In this document: in pieces, positions 1 through 5,297 of the stretch
How the letters are laid out: each line of letters starts with the position of its first letter
How positions within the stretch are numbered: the first letter of the stretch is position 1
Source of the DNA: Spirochaetia bacterium
GTDB taxonomy: Bacteria; Spirochaetota; Spirochaetia; Treponematales; Treponemataceae
Assembly: GCA_900769985.1 (NCBI GenBank)
Contig: CAAGIS010000109.1
Location: 1-5,839, forward strand
DNA: 5,839 nucleotides
Direction of reading: 5' to 3'
Translations under genes and position numbers: made by a program
Notes under the pieces: generated by a model
The model's input: the letters and a program-made list of their open reading frames with translations, nothing else
The model's database searches: none
What the model was told of the DNA's origin: nothing

Positions 1-1104
1 CATCATTTAATTTATAAAAATTTAGTTGATTTTATAGTGAATAATGGAGTTTGCTTTGAAGATTTTGAAGAATACAAAACAACTTGTAAAAAATTTATTG
101 AGCTCAGCCAGATTAATCAGATAGATGAAACTAAATGGAAACCAAACAAAACGGAACTCTATTCTTGCATAAGATATTATGAATTTAATGATTTAAAAAT
201 ACTGTTAGAACAATATAAGAATCATAATCTACTCGTTTCAGAAGAATTACAATCATGGTTGGTAAATTATGTCCTGGCAAATTGCTCAAAAAATTATATA
301 AAAAAATCAACTCCATTTAGTCATTTGGAAAAATATATAGACAATACTTTATTAATTTTATCCTTCTTGGAGATTTCTGTTTCTAATTCAAAAACAATAG
401 TAAAACAAATCAATCGAGTATTAAAAAACGCTCGTAATAATATGTCTATATTTGAAAGTATTAATTTATTCTTTACTACCCAATTTGAATTATTTAGAGA
501 ACAATCTTATTTAATTGGTAAACCTGCTTTATCTGTTTTTGAAACATTGCTAAAAAAACTTGTTGAAGATAAATGCAATATGTATGAGATTGAATCTTTG
601 CTTAATTATAAATTGCTAAGTATTTATAATATGATAATTCAGAATTCAACAAGATTTTCTAATTGTATTTTGTTACAGCAATTATTAAAAAATACTAATG
701 AAATGGAAAGCCAGAAAGATAAATACAGATTTATTGAACATTTAGTAATGATTATTTATCAGATGGCGAATGAACCTTGTAAAACTCTAATTAAGGATTT
801 TATTAATAATTTGGAAATTACAAAAGATAAAACATCATATGAATATATCTCCTTTATGCTGACTATTAAAAATCTAAAGTTTGATATAGATGATGAAGAA
901 GTAAAAAGTAATATAAGATTATATATTGATTCGTTCCCAGAAAATGTATTCAGTTTATCTTTCAAGGGATTACAATCTTGTCTTAATGCTGTTTGTGAGC
1001 AAGATGAATCTTACAAAGAATTAGCAGAAGAAATTAATACTAGAATCCAAAATTACAATAAGAAAGAATTCCATCTTCTTACAGGAGATACAAACAATGC
1101 CTAA
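1..1104 (+). CDS. Hypothetical helical protein, 5'-partial (cut by the left window edge)
   Basis: I do not recognise the family. The frame is open from base 1: it reads HHLIYKNLVDFI before the first possible start, a GTG at 37. That GTG has no purine-rich site upstream, so the real start almost certainly lies outside the window and only the C-terminal 367 or so residues are seen. The visible part is rich in Leu, Ile, Asn, Lys and Glu, with alternating amphipathic stretches that look like an all-helical repeat. There is no signal peptide, membrane segment, Walker motif or cysteine cluster. Such helical tails are common as sensor or scaffold regions of larger defence proteins, but that is inference. 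Its stop overlaps the next gene by 8 nt, indicating translational coupling. Hand-counted sample lines give about 20% GC, against roughly 40-50% on the right side of the window, which suggests recent transfer. Confidence 0.8.
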   Translation, partial: HHLIYKNLVDFIVNNGVCFEDFEEYKTTCKKFIELSQINQIDETKWKPNKTELYSCIRYYEFNDLKILLEQYKNHNLLVSEELQSWLVNYVLANCSKNYIKKSTPFSHLEKYIDNTLLILSFLEISVSNSKTIVKQINRVLKNARNNMSIFESINLFFTTQFELFREQSYLIGKPALSVFETLLKKLVEDKCNMYEIESLLNYKLLSIYNMIIQNSTRFSNCILLQQLLKNTNEMESQKDKYRFIEHLVMIIYQMANEPCKTLIKDFINNLEITKDKTSYEYISFMLTIKNLKFDIDDEEVKSNIRLYIDSFPENVFSLSFKGLQSCLNAVCEQDESYKELAEEINTRIQNYNKKEFHLLTGDTNNA

Positions 1105-1537
1105 TATACTTCAATCCTACAATCCACACAAAATCAAACTCGTTTTCCATGGCTTTGACCTGAAAGTTGAAGAACCAGATAAATCAATCGCATTGAATCA
1201 GTATGCAGATTCTTTGTTTACAAGTTTTTCAATAGATTCTTCTGAGTTTGAAGATAAGAAAGGCGTTTTTGTTTTTACTATAGATGGCACAGTTGTTTAT
1301 GTAGGCATGACAAATGATTCCTTAAAGAAAGTTATGATGGGAACCTATGGAAACATTATTCCAAGAAAACTTCATAAAGATGGTCAGCTTACAGCCTGCA
1401 GATTGAGCGCATTCTTAAATGCAAATCACAATAAGAATATTGAACTTTGGTTTATTAAATGCGACGACAAAGAAAAGACTAAGCAAATCAAAAATGAATT
1501 GATTGATGAGTATAATCCCGAGATTAATAGAAAATAG
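1097..1537 (+). CDS. Small GIY-YIG-fold protein (possible nuclease with variant active site)
   Basis: The protein has 146 residues. The start at 1097 is supported by AGGAG at 1083-1087, spaced 9 nt, and overlaps the end of the upstream gene. Residues 1-54 are an unrecognised N-terminal extension. The GIY-YIG core starts at GVF (56-58), continues through VVYVGMT (67-72), and ends with the helix NELIDEYNPEIN (133-144). That helix carries the expected catalytic Glu (134) and a family-typical Asn (144). Active enzymes of this family cut DNA with a Tyr of the first motif, a Tyr of the second, an Arg about ten residues later, and the Glu. Here the first Tyr is Phe58 and the Arg position appears to be Lys78, so activity is uncertain. 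It is sandwiched between the helical protein and the DUF1016 nuclease, 12 nt upstream of the latter. The fold assignment is from motifs only. Confidence 0.72.
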   Translation: MPNILQSYNPHKIKLVFHGFDLKVEEPDKSIALNQYADSLFTSFSIDSSEFEDKKGVFVFTIDGTVVYVGMTNDSLKKVMMGTYGNIIPRKLHKDGQLTACRLSAFLNANHNKNIELWFIKCDDKEKTKQIKNELIDEYNPEINRK

Positions 1538-1549
1538 GAGCAGCAGAAC

Positions 1550-2698
1550 ATGGAACAGGAACTTATAACCGCAGTAGAAACAATAAAAACCGCAATTTTA
1601 CAGTCTCAGCATCAGGCAGCAAAGGAAACAACACGTGTTCAGCTTATTCTTTATTATGGCATTGGTCGCTATCTTTCTTCTAAAAAGGGCAAAAAGACCT
1701 GGGGAACAAGCGTTCTTGAAACTATTAGTACTCAGCTAAGAAAAGAGCTTCCAGGATTACGCGGATTTTCTGCAACTAGCCTCAAAAACATGAGACTTTT
1801 TTATGAAAATTGGAGTTTTCTGGAAGATTCAAATTCGTCAGTCATGATTGACGAATTACCTTCATCAAATACAAATTCGTCAGACGTGTCTGACGAATTT
1901 AAGGCAATAATTCCAATAGCAGATTTTAAGCTGTCTGGTGTAAATCTAAACGATTTCCCCGTAGAAGACTTCTTCAAGGTTCCTTTTTCACATCATATTG
2001 CAATATTCAGCAAAGTAAAGAATCTACAGGAACGCTACTACTACATTCACCGTGTCGTAGAAGAAAACTTGCAGGTGGATACTTTGGAAATCTTGATTAA
2101 AAAGGATGCTTACAAACACCAGGAAGAACTACCAAACAACTTTGAACGGACAATCACACCAGCATCTCTTGCTCGCAAAGCTGTAGAAATGTTCAAAGAC
2201 GAATACCTTCTGGATTTTATTAATGTAGAAGAAATAGGCGAGCGTGATGCCGCTGATGTTGATGAAAGGATAGTAGAAAATGCCATCATTCATAATGTCA
2301 AAAACTTTATCATGACTTTTGGAAAAGACTTTGCATTTGTCGGCGATCAGTATCATCTTGAAGCCTTTAATGAAGAGTTCTTTTCGGACCTTCTTTTCTT
2401 TAATCGCGAATTAAACTGCCTTGTTGTGGTAGAACTTAAACGCGGAGAATTTAAGCCAGCTTATCTTGGGCAACTCAGTGCTTATTTGCGTATTGTAGAC
2501 GATAAAATCAAAAAGCCACATGAAAATCGTACTATTGGAATTGTTCTTTGTAAGAGTATGAACAAACAATTTGCAGAATATGTCATTCAGGATTATGACA
2601 AACCAATGGGCGTAACAACTTACAAATCACTTTCTGAAATGCCGGAAGACATGCAGAGGGTTCTTCCTGATATTGATGACATGAAAAAAATTTTGTAA
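1550..2698 (+). CDS. DUF1016/YhcG-family PD-(D/E)XK nuclease domain protein
   Basis: The protein has 382 residues, close to the length of E. coli YhcG. AGGAG at 1536-1540 lies 9 nt before the ATG and overlaps the previous gene's stop. Residues 1-90 match the DUF1016 N-terminal domain (YYGIGRYLSSKK, WGTSVLETIS, GFSATSLKNMRLFY). A linker at about 91-145 holds two copies of an NSSxxxDE pattern. The C-terminal YhcG-type nuclease domain runs from about 195 to 375. It has the PD-(D/E)XK signature: Asp280 in FFSDLLFF, Glu295 and Lys297 in VVVELKRGEF, and Gln308 in YLGQLSAY, so the active site looks intact. The family is often encoded beside type I restriction-modification and other defence genes; its biochemical role is poorly defined. 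The HNH gene follows after 11 nt, so both are probably cotranscribed. The palindromic linker DNA is the odd feature. Confidence 0.93.
   Translation: MEQELITAVETIKTAILQSQHQAAKETTRVQLILYYGIGRYLSSKKGKKTWGTSVLETISTQLRKELPGLRGFSATSLKNMRLFYENWSFLEDSNSSVMIDELPSSNTNSSDVSDEFKAIIPIADFKLSGVNLNDFPVEDFFKVPFSHHIAIFSKVKNLQERYYYIHRVVEENLQVDTLEILIKKDAYKHQEELPNNFERTITPASLARKAVEMFKDEYLLDFINVEEIGERDAADVDERIVENAIIHNVKNFIMTFGKDFAFVGDQYHLEAFNEEFFSDLLFFNRELNCLVVVELKRGEFKPAYLGQLSAYLRIVDDKIKKPHENRTIGIVLCKSMNKQFAEYVIQDYDKPMGVTTYKSLSEMPEDMQRVLPDIDDMKKIL
1832..1857. repeat. Palindromic element copy 1 inside the DUF1016 gene
   Basis: A 26-bp near-perfect palindrome: AATTCGTCA, then G, TCATGA, T, then TGACGAATT. Only the G/T pair fails to match. 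It lies in frame and encodes NSSVMIDEL in the interdomain linker. It shares the 12-nt string CAAATTCGTCAG (1830-1841) with copy 2. Confidence 0.85.
1873..1900. repeat. Palindromic element copy 2 inside the DUF1016 gene
   Basis: A 28-bp palindrome with two perfect 13-bp arms, AAATTCGTCAGAC and GTCTGACGAATTT, around a 2-nt GT centre. It sits 42 bp (14 codons) downstream of copy 1 in the same reading frame and encodes NSSDVSDEF. As RNA it would form a very stable hairpin inside the coding region. Confidence 0.9.
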
Positions 2699-2709
2699 TT
2701 GAGGTTTGC

Positions 2710-3474
2710 ATGGATATTTCTACTATAGAGAGAACCGTTTTAGAAAAATGCACAAAAGATGCGGGCTGGGAAATTGATTCTAATGCTCCAGTTGATTGTA
2801 TCAATTTATTCAGTTCATTTTTTAAGGAAACAGCCTGTATAAAAAAAACTTCAGAAGGTGCATTTATTCTGTGTTTCTGCAGAAATATAGAAGCCGATTG
2901 TTTTGAATTTGGTTCAATATTGAATGCTAACGGTGAATTTGAATTTAATCTACAGAAAACTTATTCATTGTCGATTTTGCTAAGACGTGTGGCAGAACTG
3001 TTTGCTTCCCTTCCTGATAATCCTCTAACAAAATACCAGAAAAAACTTGCAGAATTCTCAGATACAGATATTCAAAGAACAGAAGCAGATCGATTGGTAA
3101 AAGAACGGGTCGGTCAGGATATTTATCGTGATGCACTTATGAACTATTGGAGCGGAGCTTGTGCTGTAACTGGCTGTTCTTTAAAAGATGCTTTGCGTGC
3201 AAGTCATGCAAAACCATGGAAAGACTGTACTAGCGATGCTGAACGCCTTAATGTTTACAATGGATTTTTGCTTACTGCGAACCTGGATGCGCTTTTTGAC
3301 AAAGGGTATATCTCGTTTACAAATGACGGATTAATTATGATTTCTAATGTACTGTTGTTTGACGAAGTAAACATGAGGGGTCTTGGAATTAATTCCTTTA
3401 TGAAACTACGCTGGGTAGAAGAAAAGCATCTGGAATTTTTGGATTACCACCATAAAAATATCTGGCATAATTAA
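2710..3474 (+). CDS. HNH endonuclease (HNH_2-like C-terminal domain)
   Basis: The protein has 254 residues. TTGAGG ends at 2704, 5 nt before the ATG, and the upstream gene stops 11 nt away. Residues 1-100 are an unrecognised N-terminal domain. Residues from about 125 to 210 match the HNH_2 type: GQDIYRDALMNYW (135-147), GACAVTGCS (149-157), ALRASHAKPW (161-170) with the metal-binding/catalytic His166, ERLNVYNGFLLT (178-189), and ANLDALFDKGYISF (190-203). The order and spacing are typical of this family, and the key His, Asn and Asp residues are present, so it should be an active divalent-metal DNA endonuclease. It is the last gene of the nuclease operon. No methyltransferase is next to it, so protection of self DNA, if needed, must come from elsewhere or from target specificity. 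The substrate is unknown. Confidence 0.9.
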   Translation: MDISTIERTVLEKCTKDAGWEIDSNAPVDCINLFSSFFKETACIKKTSEGAFILCFCRNIEADCFEFGSILNANGEFEFNLQKTYSLSILLRRVAELFASLPDNPLTKYQKKLAEFSDTDIQRTEADRLVKERVGQDIYRDALMNYWSGACAVTGCSLKDALRASHAKPWKDCTSDAERLNVYNGFLLTANLDALFDKGYISFTNDGLIMISNVLLFDEVNMRGLGINSFMKLRWVEEKHLEFLDYHHKNIWHN

Positions 3475-3493
3475 AAAAAAATATTTTTCCTGC

Positions 3494-3522
3494 TTGACAA
3501 ATACTTCTATCTGCATTAAATT
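3494..3522 (+). promoter_or_regulatory. Sigma70-like promoter of the XRE gene
   Basis: A perfect -35 TTGACA (3494-3499) is followed, after 17 nt, by a moderate -10 TAAATT (3517-3522, 4 of 6). A second weaker pair, TTGATA (3532-3537) with TAATAT (3555-3560) at 17 nt, lies downstream, so the exact start site is uncertain. Both are interlocked with the 42-bp palindrome. Confidence 0.55.
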
Positions 3523-3550
3523 ATTAACAGGTTGATAATTTAATGCAGAT
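3509..3550. promoter_or_regulatory. 42-bp palindrome, probable operator of the XRE regulator
   Basis: Perfect 16-bp arms (3509-3524 and 3535-3550, beginning ATCTGCATTAAATTAT) enclose a 10-nt centre. In that centre AAC (3526-3528) pairs with GTT (3531-3533), leaving only AG unpaired and one T/G mismatch. It covers the -10 element of the TTGACA promoter and ends 49 nt before the XRE start. No T-tract follows on the + strand, so it does not look like a terminator of the upstream operon. Dimeric XRE proteins bind such symmetric sites, so autorepression is inferred. Confidence 0.6.
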
Positions 3551-3599
3551 GTGTTAATATTATCTTGAACAGAAAGAGCGGAGGGGAACGGAGGTTCTT

Positions 3600-3977
3600 A
3601 TGGCAGAAGAAAGACAGATAAGCGAGTACGGTGAGTTCTTAAAGCATCTTAGGATTGATAAAAGGGAAATGCTTAAGAACATGGCGGATAAGCTTGGCAT
3701 AAAATCTTCATATCTTTCTGCCATAGAAAGCGGAAACCGCGAGATTCCGCCAGCTTTAACGGAACTTATTTGCTCAAAATACAACTTGAGCGATGAAGAA
3801 TGTAAAAAACTGCACGAAGCAGAACTGAACAAAGACAGAAAACTTGTGCAGATTGATATGGAAAAAATCAACTCTAACCGCCTTGCAAAAGAGGTTGTGT
3901 TGAATTTTGCAGGAAAAGCCGCAAATCTTAGCGATGAGCAGCTTAAAGAAATTAATGCGATTTTGAATCGTAAATAA
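3600..3977 (+). CDS. XRE-family helix-turn-helix transcriptional regulator
   Basis: The protein has 125 residues. GGAGG (3590-3594) lies 5 nt before the ATG, and a second purine-rich GGAGGGG precedes it, so translation should be efficient. Residues from about 10 to 65 form a Cro/C1-type HTH: EFLKHLRIDKREMLKNMADKLGI, then SSYLSAIESGNREIP as the recognition-helix region (about 36-50), then PALTELICSKYNLS. The remaining 60 residues are charged and helical (RLAKEVVLNFAGKAANL), possibly for dimerisation. It has its own promoter and probable operator, and a hairpin terminator follows, so it is likely a single-gene, autoregulated unit. Whether it controls the nuclease genes upstream or the leader region downstream cannot be told. 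No toxin partner is adjacent, so I do not call it an antitoxin. Confidence 0.9.
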   Translation: MAEERQISEYGEFLKHLRIDKREMLKNMADKLGIKSSYLSAIESGNREIPPALTELICSKYNLSDEECKKLHEAELNKDRKLVQIDMEKINSNRLAKEVVLNFAGKAANLSDEQLKEINAILNRK

Positions 3978-3988
3978 GCAAAGGATAA

Positions 3989-4020
3989 GTTAAAAAATTG
4001 CTGCATCGCATTTTTTTAAC
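3989..4020 (+). terminator. Hairpin terminator after the XRE gene
   Basis: The arms GTTAAAAAATTGC (3989-4001) and GCATTTTTTTAAC (4008-4020) pair over 13 positions with one mismatch around a TGCATC loop. The T7 run is part of the right arm, so the structure is an AT-rich, possibly bidirectional terminator. It begins 12 nt after the stop codon. Confidence 0.6.
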
Positions 4021-4077
4021 GCTTTTCAATAAAATATCGCGAGTTCTGACCGGCTCGCTTACACAGGAGGTAAGCCT

Positions 4078-4128
4078 ATGAATGTGCTTATGGCTGTAAA
4101 TGCAGCCGAAAAAAATAAAGCCGCTTAA
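4078..4128 (+). CDS. 16-codon micro-ORF, possible leader peptide
   Basis: The ORF encodes MNVLMAVNAAEKNKAA. A perfect AGGAGG (4065-4070) is placed 7 nt before the ATG, stronger than the site of any other gene here. A small GC-rich hairpin (GCGAG 4039-4043 with CTCGC 4054-4058) lies just upstream. The stop codon lies inside a hairpin (4119-4152) that also works as a minus-strand terminator, and a long inverted repeat follows. The peptide is not hydrophobic and has no run of one amino acid, so it looks neither like a type I toxin nor like a classic amino-acid attenuator. A leader peptide for the gene at 4350, whose translation shapes the RNA downstream, fits best. Only a weak -10-like TAAAAT (4030-4035) is visible, so its promoter is unclear. 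Confidence 0.5.
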   Translation: MNVLMAVNAAEKNKAA

Positions 4129-4152
4129 GTTCTAGTAAAACTTAAAACGGCT
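4109..4152 (-). terminator. Intrinsic terminator of the minus-strand small RNA
   Basis: On the minus strand, AGCCG and TTAAGTT pair with AACTTAA and CGGCT around a TTACTAG loop. The small internal loop is TT opposite G. The tail TTATTTTTTT follows directly. On the + strand the same stem encloses the micro-ORF stop but has no T-tract, so termination is expected on the minus strand only. Confidence 0.75.
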
Positions 4153-4192
4153 CTTGACAAGAAGTTGGATAAACCAATTCTCAAAAATCAAT
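4109..4192 (-). ncRNA. Predicted antisense small RNA (about 84 nt)
   Basis: A perfect sigma70 promoter on the minus strand (4199-4227) should start transcription near 4192. An intrinsic terminator ends it near 4109. The predicted RNA has a short 5' hairpin (TTGG, TTTAT, CCAA), an unpaired CTTCTTGTC stretch, and the terminator stem. It has no convincing ORF. It is fully complementary to the + transcript from the last third of the micro-ORF through the left arm of the 4154-4227 inverted repeat. Pairing there would block the left arm and free the right arm to pair with the Shine-Dalgarno of the gene at 4350. The promoter and terminator are seen directly; the RNA and its role are inferred. Confidence 0.6.
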
Positions 4193-4227
4193 GTTAGAAT
4201 TATAGTTTATCCTTCTTCTTTTGTCAA
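4154..4227. repeat. Long imperfect inverted repeat in the leader region
   Basis: Paired blocks, left then right: TTGACAA with TTGTCAA, GAAG with CTTC, GGATAAAC with GTTTATCC, AATTCT with AGAATT. They are separated by small internal loops, with a 14-nt apical loop at 4182-4195. The right arm, read on the minus strand, is a perfect promoter. The left arm, read on the + strand, is a decayed copy with an intact TTGACA but no -10, as if one promoter module had been duplicated in inverted orientation. Confidence 0.8.
4199..4227 (-). promoter_or_regulatory. Perfect-consensus sigma70 promoter, minus strand
   Basis: Read on the minus strand, TTGACA (4227-4222) and TATAAT (4204-4199) are separated by exactly 17 nt. 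All 12 hexamer bases match consensus, which is very unlikely by chance. A terminator lies about 80 nt downstream, so it probably drives a small RNA rather than a protein gene. Confidence 0.8.
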
Positions 4228-4344
4228 TGTGCTGATTTTCGCCTAAGCTGTTAGCATACTGGTATGAAAAGATGCACCGGATTTCCGCAAAGCCGGAATG
4301 TCAAATGTGCGACTTCTGCCGCAAAAAATAGCAGAAGAAGGATA
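4208..4344 (+). promoter_or_regulatory. Structured 5' leader with anti-Shine-Dalgarno pairing
   Basis: TATCCTTCTTCT (4208-4219) is perfectly complementary over 12 nt to AGAAGAAGGATA (4333-4344), which contains the ribosome site of the gene at 4350. The same segment can pair instead with the left arm of the 4154-4227 repeat. A local hairpin, CTTCTGC (4313-4319) with GCAGAAG (4331-4337), also touches the ribosome site. Between them lie CATAC/GTATG (4255-4266), nested GCAC/GTGC (4274-4277, 4307-4310), and TTCCG/CGGAA. These mutually exclusive pairings suggest a translational switch. I see no convincing + strand promoter between 4228 and 4349. Confidence 0.5.
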
Positions 4345-4349
4345 TCATT

Positions 4350-5072
4350 ATGGTACAAATTTATACCTTTCAAAATTCCCTCAAAGTGAGCGAGGGTAAA
4401 GACAAATATTGCTTTAGAAGTGTTGTTGACCAGACTATGGACAATGAACAGCTTGTAAAGGAAATTATCAGTTACAATTCAACGATTACAGAAGCAGACG
4501 CTCGTGCAGTTCTTTCTGTTTTGAATGACAGAGTTAAGCATTTTGTTAATCTTGGCTACAAGGTTGAGCTTCCGTTCGGCTGGATGTTCAACAAGGCAAA
4601 CGGCACTGTCGCAAAACTGAACGACGGTTTTACACCTGGAAGTTCCAATCATCGCATAACAACTGTTTTTAAGTTCAAAGACGATGCTGCAGACGAGATG
4701 ATTAAAAATGCAGCGTACAAACAGGCAGGTAGCGGTTATGTTATGATTCCAGCTATCAAAGAGATGTATTCTGTTCTGAATAACGGTAAGGAAAGCGATG
4801 TTCTGGAATTTACTTCTGGTTCAATGCTCAGAATTAAAGGAAAGAACGTTTCTTTTGATGCAGATGACAAAGTGCAGGGCGTTTTTCTTGTTGCTTCTGA
4901 CAAAACCGAGATTCGTGTTGCAAGTTATAACCGAATCGGCTCAAGCATTATTGAAGCGTATATTCCTTTGGGAATTGCTGCTAGTAGTTATGAAATAAAA
5001 ATTGTAACAAAGCCTGGTACCGAACGCTATGAAAAATGCGTGTCTTCCGTACCGGTTACTGTAACAGCGTAA
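4350..5072 (+). CDS. HU-like DNA-binding domain protein with DUF4469-type C-terminal domain
   Basis: The protein has 240 residues. The start is supported by AAGGA (4338-4342), 7 nt upstream. Residues from about 5 to 125 resemble the HU-like DNA-binding domain best known from Bacteroidetes: TMDNEQLVKEIISYNSTITEADARAVLSVLNDRVKHFVNLGYKVELPFG-type helices followed by a strand region and VFKFKDDAADEMIKNA. Residues from about 145 to 238 (LEFTSGSMLRIKGKNVSFD, VQGVFLVAS, SIIEAYIPLGIAASSYEIKIVT) resemble DUF4469, a beta-sandwich of unknown function. There is no signal peptide or membrane segment, so it should be cytoplasmic and possibly nucleoid-associated. It follows a long structured leader and ends in a strong terminator, so it is a separate transcription unit. 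The assignment is from memory of family patterns. Confidence 0.78.
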   Translation: MVQIYTFQNSLKVSEGKDKYCFRSVVDQTMDNEQLVKEIISYNSTITEADARAVLSVLNDRVKHFVNLGYKVELPFGWMFNKANGTVAKLNDGFTPGSSNHRITTVFKFKDDAADEMIKNAAYKQAGSGYVMIPAIKEMYSVLNNGKESDVLEFTSGSMLRIKGKNVSFDADDKVQGVFLVASDKTEIRVASYNRIGSSIIEAYIPLGIAASSYEIKIVTKPGTERYEKCVSSVPVTVTA

Positions 5073-5113
5073 GCACGTAGAATTGTAAACAAACAGTACT
5101 GACAAAGGACTGG

Positions 5114-5147
5114 CAGCCTTGGAGATTTTTTTCTAAGGCTGTTTTTT
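5114..5147 (+). terminator. Intrinsic terminator after the HU-like gene
   Basis: CAGCCTTGGA (5114-5123) pairs with TCTAAGGCTG (5132-5141), with one G-T wobble, around an 8-nt loop. TTTTTT follows at 5142-5147. It is a canonical Rho-independent terminator 41 nt after the stop codon. Confidence 0.92.
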
Positions 5148-5167
5148 ATAGAATTTCATTCAAACAT

Positions 5168-5210
5168 AAAAAAAGCCAATCCGAATAATTCAGACTGGCT
5201 TTCTGTTTTA
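5168..5210 (-). terminator. Bidirectional terminator between convergent genes, serving carB
   Basis: AAAGCCAATC (5172-5181) pairs with GACTGGCTTT (5193-5202) with one mismatch. On the minus strand a T7 run (5174-5168) follows the stem, so it should end carB transcription. On the + strand TTTCTGTTTT follows, giving backup termination for the HU-like gene. The 95 nt between the stem and the carB stop hold nothing else I can support. Confidence 0.82.
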
Positions 5211-5297
5211 TAACGATAATTTCAATACCCGCTATGCAAGCACTTAACCGCAGAACACCACAGAAAAGGTGCAGCCGTTTCGAATCCGTGTGACAAT

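Noticed and set aside
37..39. GTG at 37 as the true start of the first gene
   Set aside because: No ribosome site precedes it and the frame is open to base 1, so the gene is treated as 5'-partial.
1097..3474. Classical restriction-modification system
   Set aside because: Nuclease folds are present but no methyltransferase, specificity subunit or helicase motor is visible.
3560..4006. 148-codon minus-strand ORF over the XRE gene
   Set aside because: It is the antisense shadow of a clearly coding HTH gene; its translation is Ser/Leu/Phe-rich with no recognisable domain.
4078..4192. Type I toxin-antitoxin pair (micro-ORF plus antisense RNA)
   Set aside because: The layout fits, but the 16-residue peptide is short and not hydrophobic, unlike known membrane toxins; the leader-peptide reading explains the ribosome-site complementarity better.
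4119..4227. Retron or group II intron RNA
   Set aside because: Stacked hairpins are present, but no reverse transcriptase is encoded anywhere in the window.
4271..4310. c-di-GMP-I riboswitch, suggested by CGCAAAGCC
   Set aside because: Only this short string matches; the other conserved parts of that aptamer (GGCAAA, the second stem with GGTAG) are absent.
5275..5295. tRNA-like T-loop string TTTCGAATCC between carB and its terminator
   Set aside because: The flanking bases do not form a T stem and no cloverleaf, acceptor or anticodon arm could be built on either strand; a decayed attachment site cannot be shown.
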